NCBI GenBank assembly: GCA_001839685.1
Contig: MLAK01001137.1
Span: 75,035 to 139,034 of the forward strand
Length of the DNA stretch: 64,000 bases
Origin: Tritrichomonas foetus
Lineage: Eukaryota; Parabasalia; Tritrichomonadida; Tritrichomonadidae
Direction: 5' to 3'
Shown here: piece after piece, positions 1 to 9,929 of the stretch
Layout of the letters: each line of letters begins with the position of its first letter
Position numbering within the stretch: position 1 is the stretch's first letter
Made by a program: the position numbers and the translations under genes
Notes under the pieces: model-generated
Seen by the model: only the letters and a program-made list of their open reading frames with translations
What the model was told of the DNA's origin: nothing
The model's database searches: none

Positions 1-402
1 TCTCTCTAGATAAAGCATAAAAATCTTAAAAATATATTTAATATAATTGCATTTGCCGCGTAAAATATGATCTGAAAGTGATAAAAAGTTTCCCCAAATA
101 ATTGTATCCAATAAATCTGAGTTAATTTCCATAAGTTTTATGATCAACAAAAAAGGAAAATTTGGAAAATCCAATTTCCAACGTAAACTTCTATCCAAAT
201 AATCAAATGCCATTTCTAACACAGTTGGCGCTGGAAAAGCAAGTGAATCTTCATTTATTAAATGCTCTAAATATTCTATGATGAATTCGATCGAAAGACT
301 GGACGAGTAGATTGAACTAAATCTGCTGTATTTTGTGCTTTCATTGAATAATTTATTAAAAATGGTTTTGCATTCTTGCCGTCTTTTGTAAACAATTTCC
401 AT
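1..402 (-). CDS. Hypothetical protein, C-terminal part cut by window edge
   Basis: The minus strand is open from an ATG at 402 to the window edge, giving 134 codons without a stop. The product is rich in Leu, Ile, Phe and Asn and reads as amphipathic helices, starting MEIVYKRRQ. I do not recognise the family. It is divergent from the transposase gene at 448, with only 45 nt between the two start codons, so they may share one promoter region. No TCA(C/T)(A/T) initiator is seen before this ATG. It could also be a fragment of a larger decayed gene. An unbroken frame over 402 nt in AT-rich DNA is unlikely by chance. Confidence 0.5.
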   Translation of the reverse strand, partial: MEIVYKRRQECKTIFNKLFNESTKYSRFSSIYSSSLSIEFIIEYLEHLINEDSLAFPAPTVLEMAFDYLDRSLRWKLDFPNFPFLLIIKLMEINSDLLDTIIWGNFLSLSDHILRGKCNYIKYIFKIFMLYLER

Positions 403-436
403 TTTTTTATAACATGCAGTACAACCGTTTACAATT

Positions 437-441
437 TCATT
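437..441 (+). promoter_or_regulatory. Initiator-like element (TCATT)
   Basis: TCATT fits the trichomonad initiator TCA+1(C/T)(A/T). Its A lies 9 nt before the ATG of the transposase gene, which matches the very short 5' leaders known in this group. Confidence 0.45.
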
Positions 442-447
442 GTTTGA

Positions 448-2694
448 ATGGATTACTTGAAAATGGCTTTTCCAGATGCTGAATCTTTAAAATTATATCT
501 AAAAAACAGAGCTTTCGAAGAAGGATACAAGCTTTGTTCTCGCGATGGAAAATTATCTTCAATTCAAAGATTTTATTGTTCCATTGGGGGACGAAAACAA
601 TCGAAAAACGGCCATTGTTCAGTGTGTAATTATCATTTCAGTTTTCATCTGATCAAATATAGAGACGCTTCAAAAGAACAAATTGAATTTTTAGGAACTC
701 AAGTTGATGATCCTTCAAATCTTTATAGCATATTCGTTTTTCATCCAAAATGTAGTAGTAATTTTCAACATAATCATTCAATTGATCCCAGACCATTCGT
801 TAGAAATATAATATCAACTGAAATTAAGCAGAATCTCTTAAAATTTTACAATATCGATGCAAGTATTTCATTTTTACAAAGATATTTAAATGAAATGCAC
901 TCAATAGAGCTTGGTTCTCGAGATATTTCTAAACTAATATCATCTATGAGAAATTGTAGTGATTATCTCAATACCGAGGAATTAGCGTCATATCATAAAA
1001 AAAATGGTGGATTAGTCTTTTTTAAAGATGCCAATATTAATGAAGATGAAGAAAAATTCGTTAAAAGGGAAGCAGTATTATCAATCACTGAAGAAGAACT
1101 CACCAATTTAAAAAGATATGGTGACGTCATTTTTTTAGATATGACACATTTTCGAACCGTTTTGAATTGGAATTTAGTGCCAGTAGTTCTTATTTCAAAT
1201 AATCGCACCATCCTTTATGGAGGATTTTTGGCGGCAGCCTCTTTTACTAAGGAATTATATATTTGGTTATTGGAAATATTGACAAGAGAACTCGAAGGTA
1301 TTTTAAAATGTATTATATCGGACTCAGATACCAGCTTGATACCAGCAATTCAATTATTTCCTGGTATTAAAAATATATGCTGCACGTGGCACAAAAAGAA
1401 GAAATTGATAAGTATCATTTCAAGAACATCTCTCACACAAACTCAAAAAGACGAAATATTAAATTTGTATAATGTTGCTGTGACAACAAGATCCAAAGAT
1501 AAATTTTCCAAAGTCATTGAGCAGATGAAGACAACTTGTTCTGAAGTTTCAATATTTCTCGAACATGATCTCATTCCAAATCAAAAAATGTTTTGCTTTT
1601 GTTATTCTCTGGATACTATTCACTTAGGGTACAATGTATCTTCACCTTCTGAATCTGCCAATAATCAAATAAAAAGTTATTCTAGAAAAAAAGACTATAG
1701 TTTATTGGAAATGCGCTCTCATTTTAATTTCATTGAAAAAAATTGCCTTTTGAATAATTACTGTAAAAACAGTAGGTGCAAAATACCGCAAAATGAACTC
1801 AGCTATTTTTTAAGTCATTTTTTTGAAAAGAGGATCGTTTTGGAAATTATTGGATCATTTATCAAGTCCAAAAGATTGATTCTAAAAGTATCTGAGAATT
1901 TCTCTGTTATTGATGAAAAAAATGATGAAATTTTTGAAATTAAAAAAAATAATTGCTCTTGTAACAAACTGGAAACCGATGGATTACCATGTTCCCATCT
2001 TATAAAATATTTAATTGTTACAAAAAACGAATTTAAATTGAAAATGATCATGAGAAGATGGTTCAAAGAAGAAATTTCAGAAAATGAAATTAATGAAGCA
2101 ACAATTCAATTTGCTAAATTCATAAATACAGAATTTAAAGAAGAAATATTAAATATGACTGATTCAATCACAACAATTTATCAATTCTCATCAGAAGAAG
2201 TGAAAAAGCCAAATCAACATGCAGTTCAATTGTCTAATGCTTCATTGTTAAAATCCCATATATCTCAAATTGCATATGACATTGGGAATGATCAAAATGC
2301 ATTCAATCAAATAGAAGAGATTCTGGAGAATTTTATGAAAGAATACAATAATTCAAAAGCTTTGAATCAATTTGAGAAAGAAAAAACCTTTGACGAAACA
2401 ATAAAAGTTATAGAAATTCCTGGAAACAGGAGAAAAAAAATGAAGAGAATAAATATATATGATCACAACATATGTAAAGCTCAGAAAAAAAACTGTAAAC
2501 TATGTTTATCAGTGAGTCATAAGTTTGAAAAGTGTCCCTACATTAATAATTTTCGAAAGTGGGTCAGTACATTACACATAATTCCTTCTTCAAAAGTTGG
2601 GTGTCGCTTGTGCCAGCAAAAAAGTTCACACAATGCTAGCAATTGTGTTTTTGCTGCAACTTTTAGGAAAAATTATATTAGTAAACCAGCTTGA
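448..2694 (+). CDS. MULE-type transposase with SWIM zinc finger and two C-terminal zinc knuckles
   Basis: This 748-residue protein has the layout of a Mutator-like (MULE) DDE transposase. A beta strand with LDMTH carries the probable first catalytic Asp at residue 231. IISDSD at about 290-294 carries the second, followed by CTWH near 312-315, as in the MULE core. A SWIM finger CxC-x9-CxH lies at C503, C505, C515 and H517. The C-terminus has two knuckles, CX2CX4HX4C and CX2CX5HX4C, which probably bind nucleic acid. The frame is intact, so the protein may be expressed. I found no terminal inverted repeats or target-site duplications flanking it, and the third catalytic acidic residue was not assigned. 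It could be an active element or a domesticated copy. Confidence 0.85.
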   Translation: MDYLKMAFPDAESLKLYLKNRAFEEGYKLCSRDGKLSSIQRFYCSIGGRKQSKNGHCSVCNYHFSFHLIKYRDASKEQIEFLGTQVDDPSNLYSIFVFHPKCSSNFQHNHSIDPRPFVRNIISTEIKQNLLKFYNIDASISFLQRYLNEMHSIELGSRDISKLISSMRNCSDYLNTEELASYHKKNGGLVFFKDANINEDEEKFVKREAVLSITEEELTNLKRYGDVIFLDMTHFRTVLNWNLVPVVLISNNRTILYGGFLAAASFTKELYIWLLEILTRELEGILKCIISDSDTSLIPAIQLFPGIKNICCTWHKKKKLISIISRTSLTQTQKDEILNLYNVAVTTRSKDKFSKVIEQMKTTCSEVSIFLEHDLIPNQKMFCFCYSLDTIHLGYNVSSPSESANNQIKSYSRKKDYSLLEMRSHFNFIEKNCLLNNYCKNSRCKIPQNELSYFLSHFFEKRIVLEIIGSFIKSKRLILKVSENFSVIDEKNDEIFEIKKNNCSCNKLETDGLPCSHLIKYLIVTKNEFKLKMIMRRWFKEEISENEINEATIQFAKFINTEFKEEILNMTDSITTIYQFSSEEVKKPNQHAVQLSNASLLKSHISQIAYDIGNDQNAFNQIEEILENFMKEYNNSKALNQFEKEKTFDETIKVIEIPGNRRKKMKRINIYDHNICKAQKKNCKLCLSVSHKFEKCPYINNFRKWVSTLHIIPSSKVGCRLCQQKSSHNASNCVFAATFRKNYISKPA

Positions 2695-2824
2695 AAAGCT
2701 GAAACTAATCCTCAAATTAAATAGTGTTCCGGGGAAGCCGCATTTATTCATAATAAATATTAAATAATAAAAAATTTTTTTGAAATTAATATAATTTAAT
2801 TTTTATTTAATTCTTGAGTTTTGT

Positions 2825-3700
2825 TTAATATTGAGTTTGGTGTGATATTGAGTTTCGCTTGATCTTGAGTTTCGTTTGATCTTGAGTTATGTTAACTGCT
2901 CCAATGTTATCACATTTACATTCATATAAAAATCTTTCATAATCAACAATATGTTGAACACTACTTTGGTATTGCGAAATTTCTTCTTCCCAAAGCATTT
3001 GGAGCTTCTTTGTTCGATTTTCTATTCCACAAAGTTGTTGAGGCGCACAAGTATCCAACGTCTAAAAATGTTTAATATTAGATTCAATTTCTCTTCGGTT
3101 TTGAATCAGCATATTCAAACTTTCTGTAACTGCAACTGATGAAGATGAAGTTCGATTAATTTTAACTCTTTGGATTTTAAATAAACAAAACTTAACATCA
3201 TTATTAAGATTTAAATAATTCACCAAAAAGCATGCTTTAAATAATTTAAATAAGATGTATTATAAGGAAAAAAGCCAATTCTTTTGTGCATTAATTTAAA
3301 ATTTGTGTGGATTTGAATGTTTGAGTGATATATTTCACAATTGCGAAATCTAAAAGCTGGTAATGATAGTTAGAAATAATTCAATATTAGCTGCAACTTG
3401 AATCATCAAACAATTTAAATTTCTTGGAATTGATAAAGCAATGACTGCAAAATGAATAACATCAATGAAATAAATTGACCATTGTGGGAAAACCTGAAAC
3501 ATTTAAGCTAATAATTGAAAAGAATCTGTTGATGTAATCAGGTTAATACAGATGCTGACATAAATTGAATAAATATAAGAATGAAGAAAAATTAAAGTTG
3601 AATTGGTTGGTCTTTTTTGAGAATTAAATCAAAGCATGTTCCACACATGACTGTTGTTGGCATATATATGATTCCAGGTACAAATTGGATAAATATTCGA
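2825..3700 (-). pseudogene. Decayed polytopic membrane-protein gene
   Basis: Several short minus-strand frames read like fragments of one protein broken by stops and frameshifts. 3350-3502 encodes 50 hydrophobic residues (FIDVIHFAVIALSIPRN, then ELFLTIITSF). After a TAG the neighbouring frame continues with RFRNCEIYHSN. The frame through about 3060-3250 reads VTESLNMLIQNRREIE to a single TAG. It then resumes as TLDTCAPQQLCGIENR and WEEEISQYQ down to 2825. A further piece at about 3600-3690 reads MPTTVMCGTCFDLILKK. The pattern of hydrophobic segments followed by helical Glu/Gln-rich sequence suggests a large membrane protein, possibly of the family seen at the right end of the window. The family link is a guess. 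Confidence 0.5.
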
Positions 3701-3738
3701 GTTGATCAGCGTTGAATTGATTAATCGTCCTCGAGTTT

Positions 3739-4020
3739 TTGCGCAAAATATTTGAAAAAATCAATGAGTTCGAAATCAGAGGCTCATTTGATCAAATGGC
3801 GGACTTGATCAAATGGTTGACTGCGATCGATTTGTTTCCATGTTTATTACTCGATTCATGCAAGTGGCTGGAGCATGAAAATATAAGCGAAATTTTATCA
3901 TTAAACTTTATATTGAAAAAAAAAGATGTTTATATAGAAAAAAATATCTTTATATTGAAAAAGTTAAACTTTTACAATTCATGGGATAATCCCAGGGTTT
4001 TCAAGACATACTCATCAATT
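3739..4020. other. Spacer, low-complexity A-rich repeats
   Basis: No gene is supported. It has two copies of GATCAAATGG near 3790-3820 and three imperfect copies of a TTTATATTGAAAAA word at 3907-3965. The plus frame is open but lacks an ATG and resembles no family I know. Confidence 0.4.
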
Positions 4021-4190
4021 TTCTAATATTTTATCGCTTCTGAATAATTGCGCTTCAATTCCTTCTCCATTTTGTAACAAATATGCATAGCTTATTCATT
4101 GCATTTGAATTTCCTTCATTAATTGTCATTTTATAATATTTTATCGCTTCTGAATAATTGCGCTTCAATTCCTTCTCCATTTTGTAACAT
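4021..4190 (-). pseudogene. Relic of Sel1-like repeats with a 56-bp perfect direct repeat
   Basis: Read on the minus strand, the DNA encodes pieces of Sel1 repeats in alternating frames. LLQNGEGIE, NYSEAIKYYK and NEGNSNAMNK are hallmark Sel1 words, as in the intact protein at 35982-38369. The 56 bp at 4024-4079 and 4134-4189 are identical, so the two repeat units duplicated recently or were homogenised. The frame breaks inside each unit, and nothing similar extends on either side, so this is a fragment and not a gene. Confidence 0.6.
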
Positions 4191-4440
4191 TTTTACATTA
4201 ATTCACTTTCTTTGTCTTTTTTTTGGATGTGTTTTTCATTGCTTTACGTTTGTATTTTTAACTTTTTCAAAGATCAAAATAATTTTTTTCATAGGTTTAT
4301 ATTTTCGTCTGATGGCCAATTTTTTATCAAATGTTTTACTCTTTTGAAACTTTCATCAAAAATGAAATGATAAATGGTCAAAACTGCAATTTGAAAACAG
4401 AAAAGATTTTTTACTAAATTCGAAATCAAAAAACATCAAC

Positions 4441-5427
4441 ATGAGTTGGTTCAAACGTAAATCACCAGCTGTAATAGTTAAAAAAGCCGACGATGCACTC
4501 AAAGTATATAGCACCACACAAGACGCCAAAGCAAAAAGCGACGCATTAGAAGCAATCAACAAAAACTTCGGTCGAATGAACGAAATCCTTTACAAGAAAA
4601 AGGAAGGCGAAGAGGCCAGCAATCGTGCCCTTCAACTTGTGAACGAAATCAGCCACTGCGACTTCATTATGGACGGATTAGATAATATGTTGGAACTTCC
4701 AGTCGAGCAAAGGAAGCAATTTTCGAATATTTTTACCGGCGCAATTGCACATCAAACGGGTTCGGAGTTTCCAGTCGCAATTTGGGTCCAAAGGAATCCT
4801 CGCGCATTGGATACCCTCCTTGGCTTTTACAACCATCCGGAACTAGCCGTTTGCGCAGGCGACATGCTGAGACTCTGTGTACGCCACGTGGCCCTGGCAA
4901 ATCAGCTATTGCAACCCGAAAGGCTCGATCGGCTATTTGGCTTCTTCTCAGTCTTGAACTTTGATGTTTCAGCAGATTCATTCTGCACATTCCATGACCT
5001 GATTCTGAACTCCGAGGATTACCTCATTGCCAATTCACAATCGATTATCGATCGATTGCATGGAACACTTGATGAAACCAAATACGCAGCATGCAGGCAG
5101 AGCCTCAAGCTGATTGGCGAAATTATCATATCATTCCGTAAGTTCCAGGATATCTACCTCACAAACCAGCAGAACTTGATCACAATCATGAAATTAATGT
5201 CTTCTGCGTACAAGAATATCCAGATGGAAGCTTTTGACGTCTTCAAGCTCTTCGTCGCCCGCGAGCAGAAGCCGGAGCCGATTTTGAAGATCCTCCGAGC
5301 AAACTCAGAGAAGCTTATCAAATTCATTCACGACTTGCTTGATGGTGTAGAAGACCAAGAAGTACAAAATGAGAAGGATTATCTCCTCACACAACTCGGA
5401 TTACTTCAAACAAGTCCACCAGTATGA
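4441..5427 (+). CDS. Mo25/CAB39 family scaffold protein
   Basis: This is a 328-residue protein, close to the usual 330-340 residues of Mo25. It starts MSWFKRKSP, followed by ADDALKVY, KKEGEE and SHCDFIMDGLDNMLELPVE regions that match the family, and ends in the helical-repeat C-terminus. Mo25 is an ARM-like solenoid that binds and activates STE20/germinal-centre kinases (STRAD-LKB1, MST4). In fungi it acts with Mob and NDR kinases in morphogenesis. A Mob1 gene lies 5.5 kb away. The ATG at 4441 gives the expected N-terminus. The coding region is richer in GC than its flanks, as expected for a conserved expressed gene. Confidence 0.9.
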   Translation: MSWFKRKSPAVIVKKADDALKVYSTTQDAKAKSDALEAINKNFGRMNEILYKKKEGEEASNRALQLVNEISHCDFIMDGLDNMLELPVEQRKQFSNIFTGAIAHQTGSEFPVAIWVQRNPRALDTLLGFYNHPELAVCAGDMLRLCVRHVALANQLLQPERLDRLFGFFSVLNFDVSADSFCTFHDLILNSEDYLIANSQSIIDRLHGTLDETKYAACRQSLKLIGEIIISFRKFQDIYLTNQQNLITIMKLMSSAYKNIQMEAFDVFKLFVAREQKPEPILKILRANSEKLIKFIHDLLDGVEDQEVQNEKDYLLTQLGLLQTSPPV

Positions 5428-5896
5428 GATAAACGTTTTTATTATTATTTTGTTTTTCTTTTAGATGGTTTTACTTTTTGCCTGCTCATGATGGAGACTT
5501 GCGTGCAGAATGTGTTTTCGTTTTCATTTTGATTTCTTTTTGTTTTCATTTTGTTTTCTTTTTGTTTTCATTTTGATTTCATTTTTATTTTCTTTTTGTT
5601 TTCTTTTTATTTTCATTTTGATTTCTTTTGTTTTCTTTTTGTTTTTCTTTTGTTTTCGTTTTGATTTCATTTTGTTTTCATTTGATTTCATTTTATTTTC
5701 ATTTGTTTTCATTTTATTTTCATTTGATTTCTTTTTGCTTTGATTTTGTTTTCTTTTTATTTTCATATTGTTTTCATTTTATTTCTTTCGTTTTGATGAC
5801 AAATGGATTCGAGATATATGGAAACTCTGCAACTGTTTAAATAAAATCGTCAAAGGGAACAAAAAAAAAACATTTATTTATAAAAATAGTGAATAA
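5428..5896. repeat. Pyrimidine-strand minisatellite, about 11-bp unit
   Basis: From about 5515 to 5797 the plus strand is almost only T, C, G and scattered A, built of about 25 imperfect copies of an 11-bp unit (A/T)TTTTG(A/T)TTTC, some 10 or 12 bp long. It lies between the 3' ends of the convergent Mo25 and Nse1-like genes. Long frames on both strands here are low-complexity artefacts. Confidence 0.8.
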
Positions 5897-6580
5897 TTAC
5901 ATTCCAAACTCCACATATGGGTCAGTGTTCTTGCAGACAGGGCATTCCCATCTGTCCTGATTGAGTGATTGAACGCATCTTTTATGTATGAAGCAATTAC
6001 ATTGTGCACATTTGATTCCGGCCAGCATGAAGTCCAAACAAATCGTGCAAGAATGAATATCAGCATCATCTTTGGCAGCAAGCTGTGAAAAAGTTGTTTT
6101 GAACTCAAGAATGCCCCTTGGGCCGATTCTGATTCTGTCACCTCTTTTCTCGCAGCACCCAATTTGGCAGAATTTGTTTATCGTCTCCTGGGCAAAAGAC
6201 TGGGCCATTTCAGGGGGAGCCAAATCCAGCACTTCCCCAATTGTGACGGAGGAGTGAAGGTCGCGAGCTGAATTAATAATCGAGTCGATGAATCTGAAGT
6301 AAAGTTGGACTTGTTCGGCTTTTAAACCAAGGGATTCCGATGCGCTTGAATCCTCAAGAGTTTGACAAATTCCATAATAAGTTGCATCAGTATAATCGGA
6401 TATGATTGATCTAAGCTCGAATCCTAAATGGTGAAGGAGCTCGGTCGTATCTTTTATAAATGAATCAAAAGGAATTTCATGGCGTCGCAAAATATTTTGA
6501 AGCTCTTCCTTGGTGAAATAGGGTTTTGTAAATAGCGTTTGAATAATGGTATTTCGAATATTAATAGATTTATTAGACAT
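5897..6580 (-). CDS. Nse1-like subunit of the SMC5/6 complex (RING-variant E3 ligase)
   Basis: The 227-residue length suits Nse1. The N-terminal two-thirds is a helical winged-helix type region with the YYGICQTLEDSSASESLG segment that matches NSMCE1 (YYGLVN...). The C-terminus is a variant RING: C178-x2-C181-x9-C191-x2-C194-x4-H199-x2-C202-x10-C213-x2-C216, a C4HC3 ligand order typical of Nse1. In other eukaryotes Nse1 pairs with Nse3/MAGE and Nse4 on the SMC5/6 kleisin and supports DNA repair. Convergent with Mo25 across a minisatellite. ATG at 6580 is preceded by ATCAAA. A different RING protein is possible but less likely given the N-terminal match. Confidence 0.78.
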   Translation of the reverse strand: MSNKSINIRNTIIQTLFTKPYFTKEELQNILRRHEIPFDSFIKDTTELLHHLGFELRSIISDYTDATYYGICQTLEDSSASESLGLKAEQVQLYFRFIDSIINSARDLHSSVTIGEVLDLAPPEMAQSFAQETINKFCQIGCCEKRGDRIRIGPRGILEFKTTFSQLAAKDDADIHSCTICLDFMLAGIKCAQCNCFIHKRCVQSLNQDRWECPVCKNTDPYVEFGM

Positions 6581-6866
6581 TTTGATGGTTGTGGATTTTT
6601 TTGATTTATGCCATATTAATTTTTAGTCAAATAATTGAATGAAAATAAAAATGATGAACTTCAAAAGGAGATAACCCTTCATCAAAAGTTGTTTTAATTT
6701 TAATTTGAAATATGATAAATAGTAAAATTATTCAACTCAACAAAGTTGTTCTCATACATATAACTTGAAGAAAAACTTGAAGAAGGGGGAAATAAAAATA
6801 GAAAGTAATTTTCATTTTAACAAACAGAATAAAAGATATTATAATAATTTTTCATATATTAATATC

Positions 6867-9419
6867 TTAATGTTTAGCTGTAATTTTAGCAAAAAATGAT
6901 GATTGTGAATCGCCAAGTTCTGTTTCATCATCATAAAGGTGTCCATCAAAAAAGATAATATTTATAATATATTTATCTATATCAATCTTATATTTTTGCT
7001 TTATCTTATCTTTGAGTGTACTCACTTTTTCAATTTTATTAAATACAAAGTAATCAGAAATTATATTTTGAGAAATGCACTCTCCTTCAATTTGAATATT
7101 ATAAATGTACTCTCCTTCAATTTTTTTGATGTAAATTTCATTTGTTGTTATGTCATCTATTCTTCCTTTTAACAATTTAGAATCTTTATCATAAAAAGCA
7201 ACCAACTCTTTAGGAATTTGGGAAATTTGAGACGCCCAATCATTTAAGTCATCTATTTTTTTTGATGAATCAACAATATAATTGCATTCAGTAGTTTGTC
7301 CGGGTACAGTTATTTTTAAAGTTCGCCAAATTTTTACTTCATAAGTATAAGTATCATTTAATTCTTTCACTATTTTCTTGTTGTGGAAAATCTCAATTGT
7401 TTCATTCCCAATATTACATAATAATTCATTCAGTTTATTTTTGAAATCTTTGAAAGTACAATGTATTGGAAGAGTTAACTCAAAACTGTGTTTATGTGAA
7501 ATAATATGAAATGTTCTAGTTTCTTCGATTGTCTCAATCGTTTTCAATTTTTCACAATTGATGACTATGGAAGATGTTGGTAAATTAAATTCTTTCCAAA
7601 TTTTGTTTTTGGTTATTAATTGATCATCATATTTTAAAATCAAATCTCCTTCATCAATTTTAAAAGATTCATGTAATTGTCTAATTGCATCTGAAACAAA
7701 ACTTTCTAAATCAATTTGAAGACTATGAGATTGACCATTGAAATAGAAAGTATAAACTGGATCAAAGAATTCAATGATAAATTTCTTTTGATAATCAGTT
7801 TCTTTTAATTTTGCATTGGGATCAATTGTTAATAATTCTGTCTGAGATGAATTATTTTTATTTGGAGTTTTATCTTTTGATTGCTTTGGGGAATTTCCCT
7901 TTGATTTCTTAGTTTTTGCTTTGTCATTTTTTCTTTGTTCATTTTTTAGTCGTTTATCTTTTGGTATTTTTTCAAAAGGGTAAATTTTAAAATCTCGCAC
8001 TTCGTTAGGATATAAAGTTTCAACAATTTTTTTAAAAGTTATATTTGATTCATTAATAGTATAATCCTTAGAAATGCTTTTATTTTTTTCAATAAAAGTG
8101 ACTTTATTTTTATAAATGTGGATAATTAAAGGATTATCTTTCGAACAAAAATTGCCCGGGCGTTCTTTTAACCATTTTTGAAGATTGCCACCATCTTCAT
8201 TGTTAATATTATTATTTTTATTAGCATTATATATTTTTGTTGGTAGAATAGTATCGATTGAAATACCCATCTTGTGAATTTCTGATATAATATTCGAAAC
8301 ATTATTATCGGAAAAGAAGTCTAATGAAAATACTGATTCTTCTGTTTTAAAATATAAACATATTTTTATGAAACAGCATTGATTGTCAAACTCACCTATC
8401 ATTCGTGAGCAGTGAATTGAAGAGTCATTATTATTTGATGAGTAGAATCTGATGAGATTTCCAGGGATTCGTAAAAACTTGCGGAGTTGATAAGCAAATT
8501 GATAAAAATTTGAATAATAATCAGCTCGGAATTCTATTGATTGATGTTTTTTTATGTATGGATATGTTGTTAAGTCTATTAGATAATACTTTTTATCAAT
8601 GAAAAAATTATTTAAAATTAATTCAAATGTAGAACCTGGTTTTACAATTCGATTTCTGTCAACAATTTTCCTATTTGAAAGCTTTTTATTATTATTTTTA
8701 GGAATATTGGATTCACTTTCACTTTTTTCTTGGTTTACACAATAAAAAAGGTTGTATTTATTGAACGAGCACCCAATTAACGATGATATTGCTCCAAGTA
8801 GTTCATTTCCTGTCACATAATCAGAAAAATATACTTCTCGAGTAATTTTTTCTCTCAGCTCTGTATTGTAATATTCAAAACGATAAATTTTGATATGATC
8901 AGGAATTTGAATAGTAATTGGATTCTTTTCACAGATTTGAAGAATTTTTTTTTCATCTGATATTTCATTGGAGTTTGAATCCAGAAATCGCAAAAATTCT
9001 GGTTTTATTCCAATATTTTGAGAAAAAAGATCTTTTTGATCTTTTACCTTTTCTGAATTGGATGTGATGAATCTCTCCAGTGTGAAGTCTCGGATTTTAT
9101 AATAAACAGGCTTTCCAATTGACAACAATATATTTTCATCTTCATCCTCATATTCATATTCATCTTCATTTTCTTCTTCATCTTCTGGAATTTCTGGACT
9201 TTCAAATAAAAGGTCATTATTTGAAAAAGGTGAATAATCATCCTCAAAGTAATTGTATTTATATACTAATTTCCATTCATTTGCATGAGAAAGTTTCAAT
9301 TTCTTGCAAATTTCATTTTTAACATTTTCTATCGAGATCTTTTTTGTCTTCATCGTTATAGATCTATTTTCTCCCTTGAAAGTATATTTAATCGTGGTAC
9401 TATCATCAGATGATGACAT
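6867..9419 (-). CDS. Large protein of tandem divergent ubiquitin-like folds
   Basis: This 850-residue protein has no recognised catalytic motif. It repeatedly shows the ubiquitin-like pattern of two beta strands, a helix, then strands: for example residues 8-70 (KYTFKGENRSITMKTKK, then VKNEICKKL), about 190-275, about 570-640 (YTFYFNGQSHSLQIDLE, VSDAIRQLHE, LILKYDDQLI) and the last 60 residues. I count roughly eight to ten such folds, with an acidic linker near 76-95 and a Lys/Ser-rich linker near 510-560. There is no C-terminal diglycine, so it is not a modifier precursor and more likely a scaffold. The start at 9419 gives MSSSDDSTTIKYTF. The fold assignment is by pattern only. Confidence 0.6.
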   Translation of the reverse strand: MSSSDDSTTIKYTFKGENRSITMKTKKISIENVKNEICKKLKLSHANEWKLVYKYNYFEDDYSPFSNNDLLFESPEIPEDEEENEDEYEYEDEDENILLSIGKPVYYKIRDFTLERFITSNSEKVKDQKDLFSQNIGIKPEFLRFLDSNSNEISDEKKILQICEKNPITIQIPDHIKIYRFEYYNTELREKITREVYFSDYVTGNELLGAISSLIGCSFNKYNLFYCVNQEKSESESNIPKNNNKKLSNRKIVDRNRIVKPGSTFELILNNFFIDKKYYLIDLTTYPYIKKHQSIEFRADYYSNFYQFAYQLRKFLRIPGNLIRFYSSNNNDSSIHCSRMIGEFDNQCCFIKICLYFKTEESVFSLDFFSDNNVSNIISEIHKMGISIDTILPTKIYNANKNNNINNEDGGNLQKWLKERPGNFCSKDNPLIIHIYKNKVTFIEKNKSISKDYTINESNITFKKIVETLYPNEVRDFKIYPFEKIPKDKRLKNEQRKNDKAKTKKSKGNSPKQSKDKTPNKNNSSQTELLTIDPNAKLKETDYQKKFIIEFFDPVYTFYFNGQSHSLQIDLESFVSDAIRQLHESFKIDEGDLILKYDDQLITKNKIWKEFNLPTSSIVINCEKLKTIETIEETRTFHIISHKHSFELTLPIHCTFKDFKNKLNELLCNIGNETIEIFHNKKIVKELNDTYTYEVKIWRTLKITVPGQTTECNYIVDSSKKIDDLNDWASQISQIPKELVAFYDKDSKLLKGRIDDITTNEIYIKKIEGEYIYNIQIEGECISQNIISDYFVFNKIEKVSTLKDKIKQKYKIDIDKYIINIIFFDGHLYDDETELGDSQSSFFAKITAKH

Positions 9420-9929
9420 TCGCTACTCTTTCGGGAAAAAGAAATGTGGAAAATATGCCATACTAATTATATTGAAAAAGTTAAAATGATAAATTTAAAA
9501 CTATTTAATTACATTTTTGATATGAATGACTTACAAAGTTGTCATATCTTTCCGATTAATATATATTTTTTTTCTCACCTTTTATTTATTGATTATATCA
9601 CACTCTATTGTATATTCCTTTATTTCATTTTCATTTGTCTTACCCTCATTAATTTCAATTATGTCTAATTTTTCCCCTTCCAGCAAAATTGTATTAAATT
9701 AAACAGTATTTAAAGCAATAGTATTGTACAATACCATCTTTTCTGATCTTAATTGAAGTATCCAAAACTACCCAATCGAGATAAATTCGTTCATAAATGT
9801 CACTTTTTCTGGATCAATTGGATGAAAAGCAACATTTTCATAAAAGTGACAAAATTACTTTTTTCCACTTTTTCTGTGATGATCGCAGTTTGAGTGAAAT
9901 CAAGTGGTTATTTATAAAAAGCGTTTTCA
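9420..9929. other. Divergent promoter region between the ubiquitin-fold gene and Mob1
   Basis: No gene is seen. It contains ACTTTTTC (plus strand) at 9867-9874 and the same octamer on the minus strand at 9474-9481, in the same orientation relative to each divergent gene. Short T-rich frames are not supported. Confidence 0.4.

Noticed and set aside
5510..5840. Overlapping Phe/Ser-rich and Lys/Asn-rich frames on both strands
   Set aside because: Products of the 11-bp minisatellite; no start context and no protein-like composition.
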